Below are positions 42,891 to 49,861 of a DNA stretch of 49,861 bases, one piece after another. The translations under genes and the position numbers were made by a program. The stretch is from the NCBI GenBank assembly GCA_032718475.1, contig JAUCBJ010000708.1:1-49861 (forward strand), written 5' to 3'. Within the stretch, counting starts at the first letter, position 1. The number at the start of each line of letters is the position of its first letter. The notes below the pieces were generated by a model, which was not told the origin of the DNA, ran no database searches, and was given only the letters and a program-made list of their open reading frames with translations. Source of the DNA: Nemertoderma westbladi (taxonomy: Eukaryota > Xenacoelomorpha > Nemertodermatida > Nemertodermatidae).

Positions 42891-44035
42891 CCCTTTCCTG
42901 TCGGGGGACTAGATCTAGTCCACCTGGTAGTGTCCTGGGGCCTAAATCTAGTCCATTGTATCTTACTGAGTACTGCGGCTAACAGATTGCACTAGGACAA
43001 TAGTAGGGGCATACTATAGGTTTGCCGCACTGTTCTTGGTCATATCCAATTGCAGCCTACCAAGATTGGCGGGATTTTCAAACCAGAAACAGTGTTATTG
43101 TTTATTTTAATTACTTACTGTACACTACCGGTTGCCGGTCCACCAGTAGTACATAAATTGATTAGGTATAAACTAATAAATAGGGGCATTTTTATGGGGG
43201 AATGGCATCGAAATACCCCCAAAGACTACGGACCCAGAGGAGGAGATATGGATATGATCCAGATGATGAATCCGATTCTTATGAGTGCAGTGAAACTTCG
43301 ACTTTGGATGATGAGGATGACTGGGAAACCGATAGTGACTCAGACTCAGAAGACGAAGGATTTGAAGAATTCCTGTCAGTACTGCAGAATACGTGGGCCT
43401 TTGTTGAGGAAGAGAACCACTCGTGGGTTCCAGTTCGCGATTTTAAAATCTCGGATACTGGTTGGAAAGGTATATAGATACAACGGAATTTTAGGTAAAG
43501 GATTATGTCGATTTATTTATCACTAATAAACTAGTGGATATAATTGTATCCAGTACAAATCAACGAATAAACCTTATAAATCTTCATGCAGCGCTGTACG
43601 TAAATCCTATTCATGGTTTGTCAAACTAGGCATTCACTACATACAGCGTCTGGTCCTAAACAGTTTTATAAGATATCGTGGTGATAAAAAAAAACACGCG
43701 GTGGTAAAGATGGTAAACCGAAACAGATGACGTTTTATGAATATAATCTAGACGTCGTTGACCACCTTTCCCAGGTACAGACGAGCCCACATAAACCAAT
43801 ACGTCAGCCAGTACCTCCCACCCCATCAACGACTCCAATACACAAACTCGTAAAACAAAAACAAATTGGGGAAACCCAATGGCCACAGAAACGTTGTCGT
43901 GTCTGTAGTAGCAAAGATATAGTGAAAAAATCTCGGTGTATCTGCCCGGTGTGCCCCGACAAACCTGGACTTTGCCCTACATGTTTTAGTGAATATCCTC
44001 CTTATTTGTAAAATGTTGTGATTTTATTTCAGTAC
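42888..44035 (+). mobile_element. piggyBac-like transposon, internally deleted
   Basis: The left end is TTAACCCTTTCCTGTCGGGG: the TTAA target plus the CCCTTT start usual in piggyBac TIRs. It is followed by a 16-bp perfect palindrome GGACTAGATCTAGTCC and a variant of it at about 42941. Two coding remnants of a piggyBac transposase lie inside (43202-43477 and 43727-44011). I do not find the matching right TIR, so the right end is lost or displaced by the minisatellite that starts near 44130. Confidence 0.75.
43202..44011 (+). pseudogene. piggyBac-type transposase remnant, catalytic core missing
   Basis: 43202-43477 encodes the acidic N terminus typical of the family (DDESDSYECSETSTLDDEDD..., then TWAFVEEENHSWVPV). 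Between 43480 and 43720 only short remnants are readable (a TNQRINLINLHAAL-like piece). 43727-44011 encodes the C terminus, including the cysteine-rich zinc-binding domain CRVCSSKD, CICPVCPDKPGLCPTCF, preceded by YEYNLDVVDHL, the usual end of the catalytic domain. The DDD catalytic region is absent, so the protein cannot transpose. A retained C-terminal domain could still bind TIRs, but expression is unproven. Confidence 0.75.
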
Positions 44036-44129
44036 GGTATATTTTTAAATTTTTTGCGATTTTATACTGCATAGTATACTGTGTTATAAATTAATAAATG
44101 CTTTGTTTGAAAAAAAAATATTCAGCTTG

Positions 44130-44480
44130 GAAATAGAAACCTTGAAACTGAGAAGTAGAAACTCAGACACTCAAAAGTAGAATCTCCGACACTCAAAGTA
44201 AAATTTCGGACATTCAAAGTAGAATCTCGGACACTCAAAGTAGAATCTCGGACACTCAAAGTAAAATTTCGGACATGCAGAAGTAGAATTTCGGACACTC
44301 AAAAGTAGAATTTCGGACACTCAAAGTAGAATCTCGGACACTCAAAGTAAAATCTCGGACATGCAGAAGTAGAATTTCGGACACTCAAAAGTAGAATTTC
44401 GGACATTCAGAAGTAGAATCTCGGACACTCAGAGTAGAATCTCGGACTCTCAAAGTATAATTTCAGATGATCAGTCTATT
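44130..44480. repeat. 21-22-bp minisatellite, about 15 units
   Basis: The unit is GAATCTCGGACACTCAAAGTA, with variants AAATTTCGG, GAATTTCGG, ACATGCAGAAGTA and ACACTCAAAAGTA. The marker ACATGCAGAAGTA recurs about every five units (near 44274 and 44359), a higher-order pattern. The array decays after 44460. Confidence 0.95.
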
Positions 44481-44747
44481 TCGGATGCTCAAAAAGTAAA
44501 TGGGACACACTGAGTGTCGAAAATATACTACTAACCAACTAACCATTACCACAGTGCCCTGCAAAGGCGCCCCAGTTGGCGAGTTGGGTACTAATTGCTA
44601 CCAAAGTGAATCTCTGCTTAGTTTGGATCCAATCAGGACATTGATTACATAGTTCTATATAGTCCTACCATCAACAATTTATACAGTACGAGAGTCTATA
44701 TGTGAAACTGTGGGGCGAGCCACGGAGTTGTGGCGGAAGTGACACTG

Positions 44748-44750
<3 letters not shown>

Positions 44751-44778
<28 letters not shown>

Positions 44779-44779
44779 G
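44751..44779. repeat. Poly-G tract (29 G)
   Basis: The longest G/C homopolymer in the window and a likely sequencing or assembly weak point. Confidence 0.95.
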
Positions 44780-45195
44780 ATTTTTTATTAAATTTTTGCC
44801 GTAGTCGTTGTTACGATTTTGACATGCTAATAACTTTGTGAGATTTAAAACTGTCAAGTTGAAATATTGTAGGCACCAATAAGAGCCAAGGTTGAGATTT
44901 TTGAGAGACTTCAGGGCAGAATCAGTTCAATAGTCTACCGCTAGAGGGCCCCGTGTCTAAACATTAAATGTCAATTTCCATCCGTTCTGAATCTTAGCAT
45001 ATATGAACTAGACAACATACTGTTAGTTCCTTTGTGAGGAATTCGGTCCGCAATTCTACAATATGCCGCTAGAGGGTTAAATGTCTGAAAGTGAAAACCA
45101 TCTCTCATTTCGTCCGTCCATTTGTATCCGTCCTTGTTGATACGTACATATTAAGACTATCCACAGGCTGCCTTTTTGTGGGGACACGAATCCGT

Positions 45196-45312
45196 TCGTT
45201 AGTAAGAAAGTATGTAAGTAAGTTAATAAGTAAGTAAATAAGTAAGTAAGAAAGTAAGAAAGTATGTATGTATGTAAGTAAGTAAGTAAATAAATAAGTA
45301 AGTGAATAAGTA
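45196..45312. repeat. AAGT tetranucleotide array
   Basis: AAGTAAGTAAGT with occasional AAGTATGTATGT variants. The opposite strand yields meaningless LTYL-rich frames. Confidence 0.95.
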
Positions 45313-45403
45313 CAGTCATTCTGCCTAATTTGAGACATGGACCCAAACGTGAGACAAATTCAATATCAACTTCAAGGGGCTCCTATAGCCAAATAATTAC
45401 AGA
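45311..45403 (+). repeat. 93-bp direct repeat, left copy
   Basis: TACAGTCATTCTGCCTAATT through AATTACAGA is repeated exactly at 45930-46022 (offset 619 bp). Confidence 0.93.
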
Positions 45404-45929
45404 AACCTACTTAAAACTAATTCGAATAATGATCTGTAACCATTCCTGTACATCGTTAGGTATAATTCAACCGGATTGGATATACTTATAATATTCTAGC
45501 GGCCCGTCAAAAATCGAAGCTTTTTTTCATAAATTTTAAGGTTTTAAAATCGATATGAGATTTTTGCATTCCACTTTGACCTGATTCTCGAAATTATGAC
45601 ATTTTATAGTAAAAAGGCTATATTTTTATATAAAACTATTTTTATGTGGTAAAGATTTCATAGTTTTACATTTGACTACTGTCTTTAATATGGTATCGGT
45701 TTCCATGAATTTCCCCTAATTTGAGATAAGGAAATTATAACCATAACAAGAGACAAATGTAGGCTAGGCCTTTGTATCTAGTATAGAAACCATAGGCCCC
45801 CTATACACATACATTGTAATTGCATCTGAGTACTGTTAATACAGTACTACAAGACAGTTATATCTTTATGCTACAGTACCGGTAGGCCTACTGAATGTAT
45901 CAGTTACATCAAGCTTAAATCATATATAG

Positions 45930-46022
45930 TACAGTCATTCTGCCTAATTTGAGACATGGACCCAAACGTGAGACAAATTCAATATCAACTTCAAGGGGCT
46001 CCTATAGCCAAATAATTACAGA
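45930..46022 (+). repeat. 93-bp direct repeat, right copy
   Basis: Exact repeat of 45311-45403. Confidence 0.93.
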
Positions 46023-46157
46023 TCTTTTGTCTCAAATAAAGGCTGTAAGAACCTAACAAGATTCTCCGTAATATTTATGAGGTTATTTCATGTTAGTTAT
46101 TAAAAAAAATTACAATTGAATTTCTTGTCTCACATTAGGGAATCGATGCCAAATTTA

Positions 46158-46264
46158 GTAAGTAAGTAAGTAAGTAAGTAAGTAAATAAAGTAAATAGTA
46201 AGTATGTATGTAAGTAATTAAGGAAGTAAGTAAGTAGTTAAGTAAGTAGGTAAGTAAGTAAGTA
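46158..46264. repeat. AAGT tetranucleotide array
   Basis: AAGTAAGTAAGT with variants; a second array of the type at 45196-45312, on the far side of the duplicated block. Confidence 0.95.
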
Positions 46265-47464
46265 TAGTTCTTAAAAAGTTCTTAAAAATTAAGACATTTG
46301 CGATGTTAGTTATTCTGTTTTGATAGTATATAGAGTGTATCTAGTGTATGCAAGTCTTTCTGTCATCAAACACTATTAAACCACATTAAAAACCTAATTA
46401 AAAAGTATCACGTTAAACCACATTTAAAAAATGAGAGTTAACAACTTAACTATTTAACAAAATGACGTTTGGTTAGCTCTGGGGGATATAATACAGTCAA
46501 TATCAGTGGAATCTAACTAAAAATAATTCCAGGCTATAATTTGTACGTCAGAATCTCACAATTTCTAAAACAGATGTAATTTGAAATGTAAATGCAGGCA
46601 AGGTGCCATTTTTAGAAACACCTAAAAATTGATACAATAACATTTTAAATGAATATATCTGGAAATCATTTCTAATAATAAACCATGTTTTCAATCTATT
46701 TAATTATGTTTGGTGTCTTTGATCCTTGCATGCTTGAATAAATTCAACAATTTGTTTTCAGTATGTATCTAGATATGTAAAAGATGGTTCTGGGCCATTT
46801 TCGTGTATTTTTAAAAAATCGCATTTCTTGACTCGATTATTCGACTAGAATAAATAAAAATACTCGTAAGTTATCGATTTTACCTTTACCGAACCGATAG
46901 AGGCTGAAATTCAATCTTAAAAATTGTTTATAAAATTTAAAACATAGAACTTCCAAATTTTGAATTTGTTCATAACTTTAGCTACTTTATCGGGTAACAT
47001 ACTATGTACTTAGTATTACCTTTGCAACCCAAAAACATCTATATATGAATGTATATATGTCTTTAAAAATATAAATAATAAAAATAAATTGCAGTTTGTT
47101 TTTGAATGAAGATTCTAAACAACGTTCCACTTTACAGTTTTTTCAAAAAATTAGTTTAAATTTTTTCGTGTGCAAAAGTGGCATCTTGTCAACTTCCATA
47201 TTTAATTGTACATGTTGCCCTAGGGCCACAACTCTATCATTAAGTCTATGGAAAACTCGAATGTAAAATGTATATATATATCAATAATACGGAATTTTCT
47301 AAAATTTGTTTGACTGTGTAAGATGAAAAAAAATTTTTTAAGTAAACTTTATTTTTACTTTATTAAGACGTATAACAAATTTAATGCATTAGGACCTAGT
47401 AGAAATGATTGAAAAAACGTTCAGAAACTAATATATACGTGGGTGGCACCACGTCAACAATTTC

Positions 47465-47468
<4 letters not shown>
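46265..47468. other. No gene seen
   Basis: AT-rich sequence without a credible coding frame or clear repeat. Confidence 0.55.

Positions 47469-47529
<61 letters not shown>
47469..47529. repeat. TA dinucleotide microsatellite (about 30 repeats)
   Basis: An uninterrupted TATATA run; the YIYI-rich frame across it is not a gene. Confidence 0.95.
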
Positions 47530-47532
<3 letters not shown>

Positions 47533-48292
47533 CTAGATCTTTCTGGAGCATTTGATGTGTCATTCAGAATATTCTTATTTGATAAACTTGCAGATATTGT
47601 GAACCCATTTATCTGTCTAACCTTAATAAATTGTGAACCCATTTTCTGTCTAACCTTGATACAGTAAAATATTATCTGACAGGGAGTTGAAATTTGTGTA
47701 TGTCGGGTGGTGGGTATATTTGGTTACGGAATTTATTGTGATTTTATCGTAGTGACTTTCAGTGCTCTCGGGAGTTTTTAATCGGTATTTTTATATATTG
47801 AATTACTTTTTAATCAGATTACTAACTGAAATAAATTTACCGGCTAGACAGGGCTGTAATAAAAAAAATTTATAGATACATTTAGAGATTTAGAGAGATT
47901 TAACAACAGATTTAAAATAATTTTGATTATCTAGGTTTTTATTTCACAAGGCAGAGCGTTCAAATTTTAATTTTTAATACCGAAGGTTTTACAATTCGGG
48001 AAGTAAAAGTTTGAAGCACTGGCTCTGGTACTGTAAGAGTGTGTAGGCCTATCGCGCACTTTATTGAACTTACTTACCATTATACATTTTATGCACACGG
48101 TTTAAGGCGTAGCTGCTTAACTTTACTATCTAAGTTAAAGTTAACCTAGATCCAGATCTACTAGAGTAGATCTAGCCAGATCTACTTTATCTACTGTACA
48201 ATAATAACCCTATGTAAAATAATCTACATCAGTATATATAATTATAATATATTCCAATGGATATAAACTGTGAAATTATTTTTGTAATAATA
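47530..48292. other. No gene seen
   Basis: AT-rich. The only local structure is an AGATCTACT-AG-AGTAGATCT inverted repeat near 48155, within several AGATCTA repeats. Confidence 0.55.
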
Positions 48293-48773
48293 TTTTATTC
48301 CAAAATTGTAACATTACTCAATGCCGTTAGTATTAACAGCGAGTTGTTATTTAAGACTTTACAACTTTAGAGGACATTACAGCATTGTATTGGCCTGTAC
48401 ATTTAGTATTGTATGTGGTGTTATTGTTTACGTGGTAACCATGATGGCGTTAAGTAATGTCCCCCTAGTGGACATTACTTAACTCCGTCATGGTTACCAC
48501 GTAAACAATAGGTGAAAATTTGCCTGACAGCCAGATAGGCCTACTGCAATACCTACCGGTAGGCGGGGTATAGCTATTAATAACCAGTAGGGCCTAGCTA
48601 TATTATTATAACATGGCTCCAAACGCCACCATAAATATAAGCTAACTTATTTATAACATAATTTATGTTATTTTTACATTTATTTATACAGCAACTAATA
48701 TAATTTGTGCAGTTTCTATCACTTATAATGTATATGTACAATCATTTCGTAATGTTACAATTTTGGAATAAAA
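48293..48773. mobile_element. 481-bp MITE-like element with 25-bp perfect TIRs
   Basis: TTTTATTCCAAAATTGTAAC continuing to ATTAC (48293-48317) has an exact reverse complement at 48749-48773. No ORF inside. The interior holds a near-perfect 41-bp-arm hairpin (48422-48510). Confidence 0.75.
48422..48510. repeat. Near-perfect hairpin, 41-bp arms, 7-bp loop
   Basis: Arms 48422-48462 and 48470-48510 pair at 39 of 41 positions around the loop CCCTAGT. An RNA from here would form a long duplex. Confidence 0.93.
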
Positions 48774-48780
48774 CTACATA

Positions 48781-48913
48781 CATACTTGTTGCAAAGTACT
48801 TTACAGTGTTCTGATCCTCGTGCCTTTATTTTCACTCACTCACTAACGTTCGTTCGTGTAACAAAGCCACTCGGATCATCACACTGCAAAGTGCTACTTT
48901 ACACACAAGTATG
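48781..48913. repeat. Imperfect inverted repeat, about 37-41-bp arms
   Basis: CATACTTGTTGCAAAGTACT... (48781-48817) and ...CTTTACACACAAGTATG (48873-48913) are inverse with a few mismatches and small gaps. They start 8 bp beyond the right TIR of the preceding element. Confidence 0.75.
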
Positions 48914-49861
48914 TAAATAGTTATTACATAATACGTAGAAAAGTGTCTGACAAAACTCAAACTAGAATAATAAAATTTCGACAAAATTTGAAAAATTTAT
49001 ATTTAATAATATTAACTAATTAATTAAATAAATTCGATATTTAGCATTAGTTTTATTACATTTATTTAGCTAAATATAGTTATAATTGTTAGACTAGTGG
49101 CTAGTCCCACTTCCATAGCAAGGCAAAACTAACATTTGAGCCAAATTTTAGCCAAAACCGTTCACAACTTCCTGAGATAATGGGGTGTTTGTCGTGAAAA
49201 TATCAATATTGAGAAAAATGCGATTCAAATTCATTGATACATTTAAATAGTCTAATTTTATGTAAAATGATACAAACATTGACCAAACTCCAATTTGTAT
49301 AGCACACCAAATGGGATATCTAATACAATATATATTCCTAGCATATAAAATTATCATATTATTATATAATATTATATTATTTGAAGGATATCACATGAAG
49401 GTGCAAAATCAACATCCAAACCGGAGGTTCTCCCTTTGGGAGTAGGATAGAATTTTTTGCATCAAGAGACAAATCTGAGTTCTCCAATCAACTGCCAATC
49501 AACAACAACCGATGATCTTCATCATATCAAGGGTTCAGAGCTAATAAGTTGTTTGTAACAGGTAGAAATTGTCTCTTGGTCAATGTTGAATAAAAATATC
49601 TAAAACAATGTTGCTGCAACAGTCTAATCCAATGTAACTCCGCATTTTCCAACTCTTTCTTTGATATCAAGGTTCGATAAATAGAATGTTGAGATTTACT
49701 AGTTCTACAAAATTCTAGATAACCATCTAAAGCTACGAGCTGTAAATCTCAACAGCCAGTGGGTTAAACTTTCAGCGCCAAACATTGGCAGATTTCATCT
49801 ATAACAACTGATCTCGATTCAAGTGATTTCTTAAGGCCTGTTTGAAATATCCCGTTCCGCG
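48914..49861. other. No gene seen
   Basis: AT-rich to about 49380, then more balanced base composition to the window end. No frame or repeat that I can support; the last 450 bp could belong to a gene or element continuing outside. Confidence 0.5.

Larger units (their letters stand above)
45311..46143. mobile_element. Possible Tc1/pogo-like MITE complex
   Basis: Both 93-bp copies start TA-CAGTC, as Tc1/mariner/pogo TIRs often do. CCTAATTTGAGACA near the left (45324) has an approximate inverse, TGTCTCACATTAGG (46126-46139), at the right; a related CCTAATTTGAGATAAGG is at 45716. No transposase. The inverse match is only about 14 bp, so this is a weak call. Confidence 0.4.

Noticed and set aside
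43656-43886. Minus-strand 76-codon frame
   Set aside because: Antisense to the piggyBac transposase C terminus, which has recognisable cysteine spacing.
45077-45346. Two minus-strand frames rich in LTYL
   Set aside because: Translation of the AAGT microsatellite.
45311-46022. TRIM-type element with 93-bp LTRs
   Set aside because: The repeats do not begin TG and end CA, and no primer-binding site or polypurine tract is seen.
47443-47667. Frame rich in alternating Tyr-Ile
   Set aside because: Translation of the TA microsatellite.

Overview
This is eukaryotic, AT-rich genomic DNA, almost certainly from a marine-type invertebrate. The evidence is spliced gene structure, tRNA-derived SINEs, three kinds of non-LTR retrotransposon, a Penelope-like element, a piggyBac relic, long homopolymer and tetranucleotide repeats, and one secreted multi-propeller tectonin lectin-like protein. 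The species cannot be named from the sequence.

Layout. 1-2.6 kb: an intact, unrecognised 840-codon ORF with CCHC zinc knuckles and a basic tail, open to the left window edge. 2.6-5.3 kb: no gene. 5.34-20.43 kb: the main host gene, with CCAAT and TATA promoter elements, a short non-coding first exon (about 5459-5536), exon 2 (6692-6932: signal peptide plus first blade) and a 7-kb exon 3 (13444-20429). The predicted precursor is 2406 residues with 54 tectonin blades, read as nine six-bladed propellers; eight of these are encoded by an array with an exact 798-bp period. Its introns hold a SINE with a hammerhead-ribozyme core, an 871-bp fold-back element, a second SINE and an RTE-type retrotransposon.

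20.4-24.4 kb: a solo LINE-ORF1-like coding region with a 231-bp in-frame triplication, split by a 57-bp-TIR element. 24.4-34.9 kb: two decayed CR1/Jockey-superfamily elements head to head, the right one interrupted by a 5'-truncated RTE copy with a 67-bp target duplication. 35.0-41.5 kb: a third RTE fragment, then two Penelope-like copies in tandem on the minus strand. These are apparently identical where they overlap, and the downstream copy has a complete 999-aa RT/GIY-YIG ORF.

41.5-49.9 kb: no intact gene; GTGA and AAGT arrays, a gutted piggyBac element, a 21-22-bp minisatellite, a 29-bp poly-G tract, a 93-bp duplication and several inverted repeats, including a near-perfect 41-bp hairpin nested within 25-bp TIRs.

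The two most interesting items are the 54-blade tectonin gene, whose blade-1/blade-6 cysteine pair recurs in every propeller, and the SINE in which a nearly complete hammerhead ribozyme lies between the pol III A and B boxes.
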